This document shows positions 31,797-39,504 of a stretch of DNA of 39,504 nucleotides, piece by piece. The DNA is taken from the NCBI GenBank assembly GCA_017883205.1, contig JADGNZ010000056.1:1-39504 (forward strand), read 5' to 3'. Made by a program: the position numbers and the translations under genes. The stretch's first letter is position 1; each line of letters begins with the position of its first letter. The notes beneath the pieces are model-generated. The model saw nothing but the letters and a program-made list of their open reading frames with translations, searched no databases and was not told the origin of the DNA. The stretch comes from Thermoanaerobaculia bacterium (GTDB taxonomy: Bacteria > Acidobacteriota > Thermoanaerobaculia > Gp7-AA8).

Positions 31797-32360
31797 ATGC
31801 GACTCTTCATTCTTGTTGTCTGCGTCACCCTGCTCGCCGGTTGCTTTGCGATCTCGCGACACATGCCTTCGCTGATCGTCGCCGCACGCGAGGGCGACGG
31901 CCCGGCGATCCGCGAGATCGTCAAGAGGGGCTGCGATCCGAACGCTGCATACGGCGCGCTCAACTGGACGCCGCTCATGCACGCCATCTCCAGAAACCAG
32001 ATCGAGTCGGTGAAGGCGCTGCTCGATTCAGGCGCCGACGTGAACCGGACGGGCGACTACGAAACGGAGCCGAGGACGAAGCAGCTTCGCGTCACACCAT
32101 TGATGATGGCGTCTGGCTACGGCTACACGCCCATCGTTGAGCTGTTGCTGCAACGCGGGGCCGATCCAGCGCCGGCCGACAGTGACGGCAATCGCGCGCT
32201 CGACTACGCGCTGACCGGCATGCTCTATCGCACTCTTTTCGAATGTCATGACAGCACCGTTCGTGCGTTGATCGCCGCGCACGCACCTCTTCAGGTCAGC
32301 GCTGACTCCCGCAGGTGGGCCGGTATCAAGCGGTGCGAGACGCTTGCGCTCGTGCGGTGA
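31797..32360 (+). CDS. Ankyrin-repeat lipoprotein
   Basis: A 187-residue protein. The signal peptide ends in a clear lipobox, LLAGC (Cys16). Three ankyrin-like repeats follow: LIVAAREGDGPAIREIVKRGCDPNAA, TPLMHAISRNQIESVKALLDSGADVN and TPLMMASGYGYTPIVELLLQRGADP. A fourth is partial (ALDYALTG), with a short C-terminal helix (STVRALIAAHAP). Ankyrin repeats bind proteins, so it probably works as a membrane-tethered periplasmic adaptor; its partner is unknown. The gene is flanked on both sides by the CACAGAG repeat. Confidence 0.85.
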   Translation: MRLFILVVCVTLLAGCFAISRHMPSLIVAAREGDGPAIREIVKRGCDPNAAYGALNWTPLMHAISRNQIESVKALLDSGADVNRTGDYETEPRTKQLRVTPLMMASGYGYTPIVELLLQRGADPAPADSDGNRALDYALTGMLYRTLFECHDSTVRALIAAHAPLQVSADSRRWAGIKRCETLALVR

Positions 32361-32398
32361 AAAACCATTAACCACAGAGACGCAGAGGACACAGAGGT
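32359..32398 (+). repeat. CACAGAG repeat, single arm, copy 2
   Basis: AAAACCATTAACCACAGAG is identical to 31630-31648, followed by two more CACAGAG/CGCAGAG words. No complementary arm is present. It begins immediately at the stop of the ankyrin gene. Confidence 0.7.
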
Positions 32399-32412
32399 TG
32401 TCGTTGCGAAGG

Positions 32413-32490
32413 CGGAAGGATGAAGGATGAACTGTGTGCGCGATTCGGGCTCATTCATCCTTCATCATTCATCCTTCATCCTTCATCTTT
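32413..32490. repeat. Inverted repeat with GAAGGAT arms, copy 3
   Basis: The left arm 32413-32432 carries two GAAGGAT words; the right arm 32451-32490 carries ATCCTTC and ATCATTC words. It lies between convergent genes, and its right arm runs into the stop codon of the PLP enzyme gene. Confidence 0.75.
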
Positions 32491-33610
32491 AATCCAGCGC
32501 CCTGAGCAAATCCTCCACGAGATCGTCCGCATGCTCCAGGCCCGCCGAGATGCGCAGGAGGTTCTCCGCGGTCCGGCTGCCGGGGCCCTCGCTCGAGTTG
32601 CGATGTTCGATCAGGCTTTCCGTGCCGCCGAGAGATGTGGCGCGGGTGAAGATTTTCGTCTTCGCGGTGACGGCCAGCGCTGCTTCGCGTCCGCCGCGGA
32701 CGTTGAACGAGAGCATGCCGCCGAACGCGGACATCTGTTGCGCGGCGATGGCGTGGCCGGCATGCGACTCCAGTCCCGGATAGTGAACGGCCTCGACGCG
32801 CGGGTGCGTTGCCAGGGCGCGCGCGAGTGCCATGGCGTTCTCGCAATGTACGCGCATGCGCGCGGGGAGCGAACGGATGCCGCGCAGGATGAGCCATGAG
32901 TTGAAGGGCGAGGCCACGCCGCCGGTAATCTTGCGGCAGTGCTCGACGGCTTCGGCCAGTCCGTCGCGTTGCGCAAACGCAAGCGATCCGCCCTGCACGT
33001 CGCTGTGTCCGCCGAGGTACTTGGTGGTGGAGTGGAGCACGACGCCGGCGCCTTGCTCGATGGGACGCTGCAGCGCCGGCGTAGCGAACGTCGCATCGGC
33101 GATGAGGATCGCGTTTGCCTCGTGCGCGATCCGCGCGAGCGCGGACACATCGGCGATTCTCATCAACGGATTCGATGGGGACTCGCACCAGATGGCGCGT
33201 GTCGATGTCTGCACCGACGCCTTCACGGCATCGAGATCGTCCATCGCCACAAAGTCGAACGACACACCCCAGCGGTTCAGGTACTCGTTGGCCAGCGCGC
33301 GAACACCGTAGTAGCTCTCGTCCTGCAGCAACACGTGCGAGCCGGCCGGCAGCGCCTGCAACAAGCACGTCGTCGCTGCCATCCCGGACGCGAAGGCCAG
33401 CGCGTGCGAAGCCGAATCGATCGCCGCAAGCGCCTCTTCGAGACGTACCTGGGTTGGATTCCCGTCGCGGATGTAACTGAATCCGTGCGACGGCGAACCG
33501 TCCTCGGCGCGCCGCTCGAACGTCGTCGAAAGATGAATGGGGGCCGCGATGGCACCAGTTTCGTCGTCTGTCCCTGCTCCGGAATGAACCGCCTTTGTTT
33601 CGAATCGCAT
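32489..33610 (-). CDS. Cystathionine gamma-synthase/lyase family PLP enzyme
   Basis: A 373-residue fold-type I PLP enzyme. Signatures: TKAVHSG at the start, PIHLSTTFER, YIRDGNPT (Tyr/Arg phosphate contact from the neighbouring subunit), FASGMAAT, ESPSNPL, ADATFATP, the Schiff-base lysine K197 in LHSTTKYLGGHSD, and TSLGGTESLIEHR near the C-terminus. The family includes cystathionine gamma-synthase (MetB), cystathionine gamma-lyase and methionine gamma-lyase. The sequence alone does not decide between them, so no gene symbol is given. No other Met/Cys pathway gene is adjacent. Confidence 0.9.
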   Translation of the reverse strand: MRFETKAVHSGAGTDDETGAIAAPIHLSTTFERRAEDGSPSHGFSYIRDGNPTQVRLEEALAAIDSASHALAFASGMAATTCLLQALPAGSHVLLQDESYYGVRALANEYLNRWGVSFDFVAMDDLDAVKASVQTSTRAIWCESPSNPLMRIADVSALARIAHEANAILIADATFATPALQRPIEQGAGVVLHSTTKYLGGHSDVQGGSLAFAQRDGLAEAVEHCRKITGGVASPFNSWLILRGIRSLPARMRVHCENAMALARALATHPRVEAVHYPGLESHAGHAIAAQQMSAFGGMLSFNVRGGREAALAVTAKTKIFTRATSLGGTESLIEHRNSSEGPGSRTAENLLRISAGLEHADDLVEDLLRALD

Positions 33611-33630
33611 AGTGGAAGGATAAACTGTCG

Positions 33631-33715
33631 AGAGATCAGAAAAACCAGAGATAAGAGATTGGAGATCAGGAGACCGCGTCCTGATCTCTGATCTCTGGTC
33701 TTTCTAATCTCTTTT
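33631..33715. repeat. Inverted repeat with AGAGATCAG arms
   Basis: The left arm 33631-33671 and right arm 33679-33715 consist of variants of the word GAGATCAG/CCAGAGAT and pair over about 35 bp. It fills most of the spacer between two divergent genes. Confidence 0.72.
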
Positions 33716-33740
33716 ACAAATCCAACGTACTCAGATCCTC

Positions 33741-34634
33741 ATGGCAGCAGCACCCCGGTCCGCGTTTCTGGCAGTCTTCGCCTTCATGACTGCGGCAGCA
33801 GCACTTGCCCAGCCGGTGATGACCTATGTTTACAACGCCCCTGAGTCGGCGCTGGACGTGCGCTACCAGTATCACTGGGAGATCTTGAGAACGGCACTGG
33901 AGAAGACGACGCCGAAGTGGGGGCCGTACCGGATGGTGAAGTCGGAGCTCATGACCGAGCGTCGGCAGGCCCTCGAGCTGAAGAACGCCACCGGCAAGCT
34001 GACTGTGATGTATCTGAGCACGACTCCCGAGTTCGAGCGCAATCTCATCCCGATCCACATCCCCGTCGACAAGAACCTCGGCGGGTACTGCGTCTTCCTG
34101 ATCCGCAAGGACGAGCAGCAGCGATTCGCGTCCGTTCGCACGCTCGCCGACCTTCGCAAGTTCACGTTCGGACTCGGCCTCGGCTGGGTCGACGTCGACA
34201 TCCTCAATGCCGCTGGCCTTCCGGTGGTAACGGGATCGAGCTACGACGGTCTGTTCGAGATGCTGGTCAAAAAGCGCTTCGACATCTTTCTGCGCGCGGC
34301 GGTGGAAGTGCTCGACGAATACGATCAGCGCAAGAACCGTCTCCCCGATCTTTATATCGAAGACAGCCTCATCCTCTACTATCCGTTGCCGATGTACTTC
34401 TGGTTTCCGAAGACGGCGGAGGGGCGGCGCCTGGCAACGCGTGCCGAGGCAGGAATGCGGATGATGATCGCCGACGGAACGTATGACCGTATCTTCGACA
34501 GGTACCAGCGGCACAAGATCGAGCGCCTGCGTTTGAAGAGCCGGCGGATTATCAAGATCGGCAATCCGTTTCTCGGACCGGAAGTCCCGTTCAGCGACAA
34601 GCGGCTCTGGTTCGATCCGCAAACGTACAAGTAG
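33741..34634 (+). CDS. Periplasmic solute-binding (SBP_bac_3-like) protein of a sensor operon
   Basis: A 297-residue protein with a signal peptide (about 1-23, ending LAQP). The rest has the features of a type II periplasmic binding fold: VRYQYHWEILRTALEKT, a crossover region RTLADLRKFTFGLGLGWVDVDILNAAG, SSYDGLFEMLVKKRFDIFLRAAVEVLDE and a final helix. The crossover with a two-domain VGLGxGW pattern is common in amino-acid-type binding proteins that have become signalling components. Its stop codon abuts the ATG of the histidine kinase, so it probably reports an extracellular ligand to that kinase. Confidence 0.82.
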   Translation: MAAAPRSAFLAVFAFMTAAAALAQPVMTYVYNAPESALDVRYQYHWEILRTALEKTTPKWGPYRMVKSELMTERRQALELKNATGKLTVMYLSTTPEFERNLIPIHIPVDKNLGGYCVFLIRKDEQQRFASVRTLADLRKFTFGLGLGWVDVDILNAAGLPVVTGSSYDGLFEMLVKKRFDIFLRAAVEVLDEYDQRKNRLPDLYIEDSLILYYPLPMYFWFPKTAEGRRLATRAEAGMRMMIADGTYDRIFDRYQRHKIERLRLKSRRIIKIGNPFLGPEVPFSDKRLWFDPQTYK

Positions 34635-36788
34635 ATGCGCGCACGCAGATCTTCGGTCGCCATGGTTGTCGCCGCAACGCTGGTCGCGGTGACGACTGTC
34701 TTGCTCGGCACCTACGCGGCTCTCACGTACCGCGCGGACGCAAAAGCGCAGCGGGACTCTCTCCAAAGCCTCACCGAGCGACAGGCAGACGAGCTTTCTG
34801 TAGCGCTGGCGCTCCCGGTCTGGAACGTCGATCGTGCGCAGATCGACAAAGTGATCGAAGCGATGTCCCAGCCGAAGTCCGTCTACGGGATTGCCGTTCA
34901 TACCGCGGGCGAGGACGTTGGCCGCCTCCGAAATTCGGATGGGAAGTTCAGAGCGTGGGATGGGAAATCCGAACCCGAAGGCATGGTCGTCGAGGAAAAG
35001 ACGATCACCTTCGGCGGCCATCCGATCGGAACGGTGCGCCTGCTGGTGACGCAGGAATACCTTCGCAACGATCTTCGTATGTCGCTGATCCGCCTCGTGA
35101 CCATGATTGTCGAGGTCGACGTGCTGCTCGTCCTCGGCACCTACTTCATCCTCCTGCGCGTCGTGGTTCGTCCGCTGAACGAGATCGAAAAGTATGCCGT
35201 TGCCGTCAGCACGGGCGTGGGGCCGCAAAACGCGCCGCAGCCGGAGTCGCTTTTCACCGCCGATCTGGAGAACCTCCGTTCCAGCATCGCCACGATGGTT
35301 CGTCAGCTCGAACAGCGTTACACCGAATTGAAAGAGCAGGAAGAGTTCACGAACACCGCGATCAACGCCATCACAGGTCTGTTCTTCGTTCAGGACCGCG
35401 AAGGCCGTTTCCTTCGATGGAACGACAACATGGCCCGTCTGGCTCCAAGCGAGCACCTGCAGGCTGATCGCAACGACCGTCACCTCATTCATCCCGATGA
35501 CCGCGAGCTCATCGACGGGAAGATCGTCGAGGTATTCGAGACCGGTCAGGCGGATGTGGAAACGCGCCTCTTGCTCGGCGGGGAGGTCAGGAACTACTTG
35601 CTCAATGCACGGCGGATGGATGTCCGGGGCCAGCCGTTCATGGTGGCCACCGGCGTCGACATCACGGAGCGCCGGCAAGCCGAGGCGGAGCAGAGGCGGC
35701 TGCAGAGCGAGATTGCGCGCTCCGCGGCCGAGTGGAAGAAGACGTTCGACACGGTCACCACGCCGATTCTGATCACGGAGGAAAGCGGAGCGATCGTCCG
35801 CGTGAACCGCGCCGCTCTGGAACTGACCGGTCTGTCCGAGGAGCAGATCAGCGGGATGCCGATCGGACAACTCCCAGCGCGCGAGCCGTGGCACACAGCA
35901 GGACAGCTCGTCTCGTACATCGCCACCGAGCACCACGGAACGTCAGCGGAAACGAAGGATTCGGAGGGCAGAACGTGGGACATCAACGTCGCCCACTTCT
36001 CCGCTCCGAACGACGGCTCGGAGCGTTTCATCCTGGTGTTGTGGGAGATCACCGGCATCGTGGAACTGCAGGAATCGCTGCGCCGGAGCGAGACGGTGTC
36101 CGCGATGGGAAACCTCGTCGCGGGCGTCGCGCACGAGGTACGCAACCCGCTGTTCGGCATCTCCGCGACGCTCGATGCGTACCAGGAGGAGATGAGCCGG
36201 CCGGGCTATGTCGAGTTCGCGGCGACGCTGCGTCAGGAAGTTGACCGTCTCATTCATCTCATGAAGGAGCTGCTCGAATACGGGAAGCCGGGCGCACTCT
36301 CGATCGAGCGCGGGCACATCCAGGACGTCGTTGCGCAGGCTGTCGAAAGCCGGCAGCAGGCGGCGCACGCAGCGCATGTGCGCGTCGTCAATCAGATGAC
36401 CAACGGTCTTCCGACGCTGCTGATGGACTCTTCGCGCCTGCGCCAGGTATTCGAGAACCTGATCGACAACGCCATCCAGCACTCGGAGCGCGGGGCCAAG
36501 GTTCAGATCAGCGGATCGATCGTCGAGCACGCCGGCCGGCACTGGGTGGAGTGCCGCATCGATGATGAAGGCCCCGGCTTCGCCGTCGAAAACCTCGAGC
36601 GCGTCTTCGAGCCGTTCTTCACGATGCGCGACGGCGGCACAGGCCTCGGCCTTTCCATCGTGCAGCGCATCGTCGAAGAGCATTCCGGAAAGGTGTTCGC
36701 GGCGAACCGGCCCGAGGGCGGCGGCAGCATTCGCGTGCTCTTCCCGCTTGCCGGTAACGGAGCCGCGGCGAAAAGTGTCGCATCATGA
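34635..36788 (+). CDS. PAS-domain sensor histidine kinase
   Basis: A 717-residue protein. TM1 (about 8-28), periplasmic sensor domain (about 29-150), TM2 (about 155-178), a HAMP-like linker (RPLNEIEKYAVAVS), a short coiled coil, two PAS domains (about 235-350 and 365-475), a dimerisation domain with phospho-acceptor H500 in VAGVAHEVRNPL, then the ATPase domain with N box (FENLIDNAIQHS), G1 (DDEGPGFA) and G2 (GGTGLGLSIV). All catalytic motifs are intact. The A/S-HEVRNPL H-box and NtrB-like layout match its NtrC-type partner. The stop overlaps the regulator start as ATGA. It is in the same operon as the upstream binding protein. Confidence 0.94.
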   Translation: MRARRSSVAMVVAATLVAVTTVLLGTYAALTYRADAKAQRDSLQSLTERQADELSVALALPVWNVDRAQIDKVIEAMSQPKSVYGIAVHTAGEDVGRLRNSDGKFRAWDGKSEPEGMVVEEKTITFGGHPIGTVRLLVTQEYLRNDLRMSLIRLVTMIVEVDVLLVLGTYFILLRVVVRPLNEIEKYAVAVSTGVGPQNAPQPESLFTADLENLRSSIATMVRQLEQRYTELKEQEEFTNTAINAITGLFFVQDREGRFLRWNDNMARLAPSEHLQADRNDRHLIHPDDRELIDGKIVEVFETGQADVETRLLLGGEVRNYLLNARRMDVRGQPFMVATGVDITERRQAEAEQRRLQSEIARSAAEWKKTFDTVTTPILITEESGAIVRVNRAALELTGLSEEQISGMPIGQLPAREPWHTAGQLVSYIATEHHGTSAETKDSEGRTWDINVAHFSAPNDGSERFILVLWEITGIVELQESLRRSETVSAMGNLVAGVAHEVRNPLFGISATLDAYQEEMSRPGYVEFAATLRQEVDRLIHLMKELLEYGKPGALSIERGHIQDVVAQAVESRQQAAHAAHVRVVNQMTNGLPTLLMDSSRLRQVFENLIDNAIQHSERGAKVQISGSIVEHAGRHWVECRIDDEGPGFAVENLERVFEPFFTMRDGGTGLGLSIVQRIVEEHSGKVFAANRPEGGGSIRVLFPLAGNGAAAKSVAS

Positions 36789-38179
36789 CGGACATGACCC
36801 GCAACCGCGTGCTGATCGTCGACGATGAACCGTCGATCCGGATGGCCATTCGCCGCTTTCTCACGACCTCGGGATTCGAAGTATCGGACGCCGACAACCG
36901 CAGCTCCGCGCTGGCGCTGGCGCGCAAGGAACGGCCTGACGCGATCATTCTCGATTACAAGCTGCGCGACTGCACCGCGCTCGATCTCCTGCCGCAATTC
37001 CTGGCCATCGATGCCGAGGTCGCCGTCATCGTGCTGACCGCGCACGCCAGTGTCGAGCTGGCCGTCAGCGCGATCAAGGAAGGCGCCCAGCAATTTCTGA
37101 CCAAGCCGGTGGAGCTGCCAACGCTGCTCGTCATCCTCAATCGCACGCTCGATACGCAGCGGAGCCGGCAAGCGGATCAGGCCGATCGGAAGAAAGAGTC
37201 GCGCGACGTTCTCGATCCATTCACCGGCACGAGCACCGCCATTCGCCAGCTCGCATCCGACGTCGAGAAGATCGTCTCCACCGACCGGCCGATTCTGATT
37301 CAAGGCGAGACCGGAACGGGAAAAGGGATCCTGTCGAACTGGCTTCATCGGAACGGCCGGCGGAAGCAGGAGCCGTTCGTCGATTTGAACTGTGCGGGAC
37401 TATCCAAAGACTTCCTCGAGTCGGAGCTCTTCGGCCACGAGAAAGGGGCCTTCACCGGTGCGGTGCAGGCCAAGCAGGGCCTCTTCGATCTCGCGCACCG
37501 CGGCACGCTGTTTCTCGATGAGATCGGCGACGTCGATCTGCAAGTGCAGCCGAAGTTACTCAAAGTCCTCGAAGACAAACGCTTTCGAAGGCTCGGCGAT
37601 GTGAAAGACCGCTTTGCCGACGTGCGGCTGATCGCGGCAACGCATCACGACATGAACAACCTGGTGCGGACAAGAGCGTTTCGCGAAGATCTCTACTTCC
37701 GCATCAGCACGATCGTCCTTCGTCTGCCGTCGCTGCGGGAGCGGCCGGAGGACATTCCTGCGCTGGCCGATGATCTCCTGGCGCGGATCTCTCACGAGCT
37801 TGGCCGCTCCGGAACGAGTCTGGCCGCCCCCGCTGTCCGCGCATTGCAGCAGTACTCGTGGCCGGGCAACATCCGCGAGCTGAAGAACGTGCTGGAGCGG
37901 TCGCTGCTGTTGAGCGAACGAAACGAGATTCAGCGTGGCGATCTGCGCTTCGAACAACCGACCTCCGAGGGGGCGGCGGAGGATACGCGGCTGACGCTGA
38001 CCGAAGTCGAAGCGCGCCACATCACGCGCGTCCTGAAAGAAGAAGACGGCGTCATCGACCGCGCCGCCAAGCGCCTCGGCATCACGCGAAACACGCTCTA
38101 CTACAAGGTTCGCAAGCACCGGATCGCGCTGCGCAAGAATGTCAGCGCGGATGCCACCGACAGCGACAGCCGCGCTTAG
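36785..38179 (+). CDS. NtrC-family sigma-54-dependent response regulator
   Basis: A 464-residue protein. Receiver domain (about 8-120) with D13/D14, phospho-acceptor D57 (IILDYKL), T85 and K107. AAA+ domain (about 145-370): Walker A GETGTGKG (174-181), the sigma-54 contact loop GAFTGA (221-226) and Walker B TLFLDE. Fis-type HTH at the C-terminus (DRAAKRLGITRNTLYYKVRKH). It should activate sigma-54 promoters when phosphorylated by the overlapping kinase gene. The Walker A ends in G rather than the usual E. Targets are unknown; no -24/-12 element was recognised in the window. Confidence 0.95.
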   Translation: MTDMTRNRVLIVDDEPSIRMAIRRFLTTSGFEVSDADNRSSALALARKERPDAIILDYKLRDCTALDLLPQFLAIDAEVAVIVLTAHASVELAVSAIKEGAQQFLTKPVELPTLLVILNRTLDTQRSRQADQADRKKESRDVLDPFTGTSTAIRQLASDVEKIVSTDRPILIQGETGTGKGILSNWLHRNGRRKQEPFVDLNCAGLSKDFLESELFGHEKGAFTGAVQAKQGLFDLAHRGTLFLDEIGDVDLQVQPKLLKVLEDKRFRRLGDVKDRFADVRLIAATHHDMNNLVRTRAFREDLYFRISTIVLRLPSLRERPEDIPALADDLLARISHELGRSGTSLAAPAVRALQQYSWPGNIRELKNVLERSLLLSERNEIQRGDLRFEQPTSEGAAEDTRLTLTEVEARHITRVLKEEDGVIDRAAKRLGITRNTLYYKVRKHRIALRKNVSADATDSDSRA

Positions 38180-38235
38180 CCGGATCATACGTGCGGTGCC
38201 CGACTGTCATTTCGAAACGGCGTTGACGCCGAGCC

Positions 38236-38251
38236 TGCCTGCTGGCAGGCA
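38236..38251. promoter_or_regulatory. Perfect palindrome before the DUF2971-like gene
   Basis: TGCCTGC-TG-GCAGGCA (7-2-7), 57 nt after the response regulator stop and 20 nt before the next ATG. It may be a terminator hairpin or an operator; a TATTAT box (38259-38264) follows it. Confidence 0.4.
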
Positions 38252-38270
38252 TTTGCGGTATTATTTCCCG

Positions 38271-39260
38271 ATGCTATCTGTCGGCGCTGTCGAGGTATCG
38301 GATAAGTGGCATCCGGCGATCCAATCGTTTCGTCGCGACGAACTCCATTACAATCCAGAGTTTTGGGAGAGGTTGTACGGCGGATACGGTTACTTGGGGA
38401 ACGCAACCGCAGATGAGCTCTTCGCTCGTCACGAGCAGATCGCATCCAATTTTGCGGTATTTGGCTCGTACGAACGTCTGGCGTGGCCAGTTACCAGCCC
38501 GTTTAGCGCTTGGTATTGGTTGCGAAAAGATCATCACCTTCGCCTTGAAATGTGGCGGCGCGGAGTTCAACCTCTAATACATCTTTCATTTAAGGCTGGC
38601 GAAGTGTTACGGCCGATGCGCAATCGGGACGCAATCCTTGGTGAGGTGCTGTTCAGATTCTCGCGCCGGGAATGGCTCGAACGCACACTATCGGAAGGCC
38701 ACGTTTGGCTAAATGCAGCTTCCTATTTCAACAACTCATCGCTCAGCGCCTCCCAGCGGGACGACGAACTACGCAAAGAACAGGTATTGTCTGGTGAGCA
38801 TACCAAGATCACGACGAACGACGGCCGCACTATTCCGATTGCCGGCGATCTCACGCAATGGCGAGAGTGTAAGGAATACTTTATGTTCTCGACCTCTGTC
38901 GATTACCATCCATATCTCTATAGCGCGTTTCCGGGTAGCGAAGCGTGTCTCGTCATCAATGATGCTCATGAGTTTGCAAACCGCCTCGCGCAAGCCGTGT
39001 CGCGAAAGTTGCCGGACTGGGACTTCGGCGAAATGGCCGTTCATTACTACGACCCGAGGGAGCCTTCAACAATCGATGAGGAAGTCGATCCCATACAGTC
39101 GAAGAAGTTTCACTATGCTTTCGAGATGGAGTGGCGCTTCGCGTGCGTTCCGCCGATAGCGCCGAATTGGGATCATGTCGAGCTTACGATTGGGTCTCTG
39201 GCAGACATCGCGATGATTGTGCCAAGAAGCTGGACCGGCCTAGCTGCTGCAAGAAATTGA
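38271..39260 (+). CDS. DUF2971-like protein, probably acquired
   Basis: A 329-residue soluble protein without signal peptide or membrane helix. The central HVWLNAASYFNNSSL (compare the SxPxxFNDPFE region of DUF2971) and the C-terminal SKKFHYAFEMEWRF (compare KxxxWxxExEwR) suggest a divergent DUF2971 protein. That family is uncharacterised and often found in accessory or defence islands. Base composition is clearly lower in G+C than the preceding two-component genes, with frequent AT-ending codons, which suggests transfer. ATG 38271 is the first start in the lower-GC region. The family call is tentative. Confidence 0.6.
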   Translation: MLSVGAVEVSDKWHPAIQSFRRDELHYNPEFWERLYGGYGYLGNATADELFARHEQIASNFAVFGSYERLAWPVTSPFSAWYWLRKDHHLRLEMWRRGVQPLIHLSFKAGEVLRPMRNRDAILGEVLFRFSRREWLERTLSEGHVWLNAASYFNNSSLSASQRDDELRKEQVLSGEHTKITTNDGRTIPIAGDLTQWRECKEYFMFSTSVDYHPYLYSAFPGSEACLVINDAHEFANRLAQAVSRKLPDWDFGEMAVHYYDPREPSTIDEEVDPIQSKKFHYAFEMEWRFACVPPIAPNWDHVELTIGSLADIAMIVPRSWTGLAAARN

Positions 39261-39302
39261 CAGCTGAGCGCTTGTTTGCCACCGCGCCATCGACTGACGA
39301 GC

Positions 39303-39396
39303 GTGGGGTCAGACTCGAAGTGGAAGTGACGGAAAATGACCATTGCAAGGGCGCTAAGTCAATTCCCGTCCACTTCCACTTCGGGTCTGACCCCAC
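39303..39396. repeat. REP-like GGGGTCAG inverted repeat, copy 3
   Basis: Arms 39303-39328 (GTGGGGTCAGACTCGAAGTG) and 39371-39396 are complementary with one mismatch over 26 bp, with a 42-nt centre. The outer GTGGGGTCAG is shared with 26982-27094; the inner half differs. Confidence 0.85.
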
Positions 39397-39405
39397 TTCG
39401 GTTTC

Positions 39406-39504
39406 CCCAATCGAGCGCCTTCTCCCTGAACCGACCGGGACATCGAGGACACTAACCGGAGACATCGAGGACAGTTTCGGGACAGTATCAGGGTGTTGAA
39501 GTTG
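39406..39504 (+). repeat. Repeat debris at the contig end
   Basis: A truncated copy of the hairpin element (CCCAATCGAGCGCCTTCTCCC, 39406-39426) breaks off into two direct repeats of GACATCGAGGACA (39439-39451 and 39461-39473, period 22) followed by TTTCGGGACAGTATCAGGG. The GACATCGAGGACA words resemble the terminal regions of insertion sequences, so the contig may end at an IS copy. This is weak evidence. Confidence 0.4.

Noticed and set aside
33714-35936. A 740-codon open frame on the minus strand opposite the sensor operon
   Set aside because: It spans two genes with complete signal-peptide, histidine-kinase and PAS features on the plus strand; its own composition is Arg/Ala/His-rich without motifs. 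Long antisense frames are expected in GC-biased DNA.
38223-38264. TTGACG/TATTAT promoter before the DUF2971-like gene
   Set aside because: The boxes are 30 nt apart, too far for a sigma-70 promoter; only the TATTAT and palindrome are noted.

Overview
The window looks like one high-GC bacterial contig with no rRNA, tRNA, CRISPR array or phage module. It carries about 38 probable intact protein genes and two gene remnants. Its lineage is not settled by the sequence. The mix of EF-P with a PGNLRA loop, a PafA-type phosphatase, a PilT/PilU ATPase, Asp-box repeat proteins, DUF1206, DUF983 and TerB, plus many GC-rich hairpins, would suit Acidobacteriota or a neighbouring phylum; this is inference.

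Layout. 0-9 kb: a small membrane protein, a secreted 12-Asp-box protein, an M23 peptidase/bactofilin-like pair on the minus strand, DUF1206, an amino-acid-type ABC binding protein divergent from efp, a zinc-ribbon membrane protein and a polytopic membrane protein. 9-17 kb: YibQ-like divergent polysaccharide deacetylase, a degenerate SNase-like secreted protein, a VWA lipoprotein, a stand-alone EF-Tu domain III-like protein, a PafA-like alkaline phosphatase, DUF983, PilT/PilU and a carboxylesterase. 17-22 kb: pepQ, then an accessory island with a self-inhibited Fic protein, a second copy of the pepQ 3' end, an antitoxin-like remnant, a zinc protein and mazEF. 22-26 kb: NRDE/TANGO2 protein, MatB-like acyl-CoA synthetase and treZ. 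26.1-27.2 kb: a 1-kb gene-free spacer made of repeats. 27-34 kb: a conserved hypothetical, TerB-like, YpdA-like flavoprotein, agmatinase/arginase, TetR, a small zinc/coiled-coil protein, an ankyrin lipoprotein and a cystathionine gamma-synthase-type enzyme. 33.7-38.2 kb: a tight operon of periplasmic binding protein, PAS histidine kinase and NtrC-type regulator. 38.3-39.5 kb: a foreign-looking DUF2971-like gene and repeat debris at the contig end.

The most unusual content is non-coding. (1) Downstream of treZ a 41-bp tandem array carries the 12-bp palindrome GTCATCGATGAC at spacings of 41, 21, 41, 41 and 41 bp, about whole helical turns. (2) Many spacers consist almost entirely of an inverted repeat whose arms are built from short, often 7-nt, tandem words. 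The word differs from spacer to spacer while the architecture is kept, and some run to within 5 nt of a start codon or into a stop codon. (3) Three REP-like inverted repeats share the word GGGGTCAG. (4) The Fic gene is bracketed by two divergent copies of the pepQ 3' end, a clue to how the island arrived.
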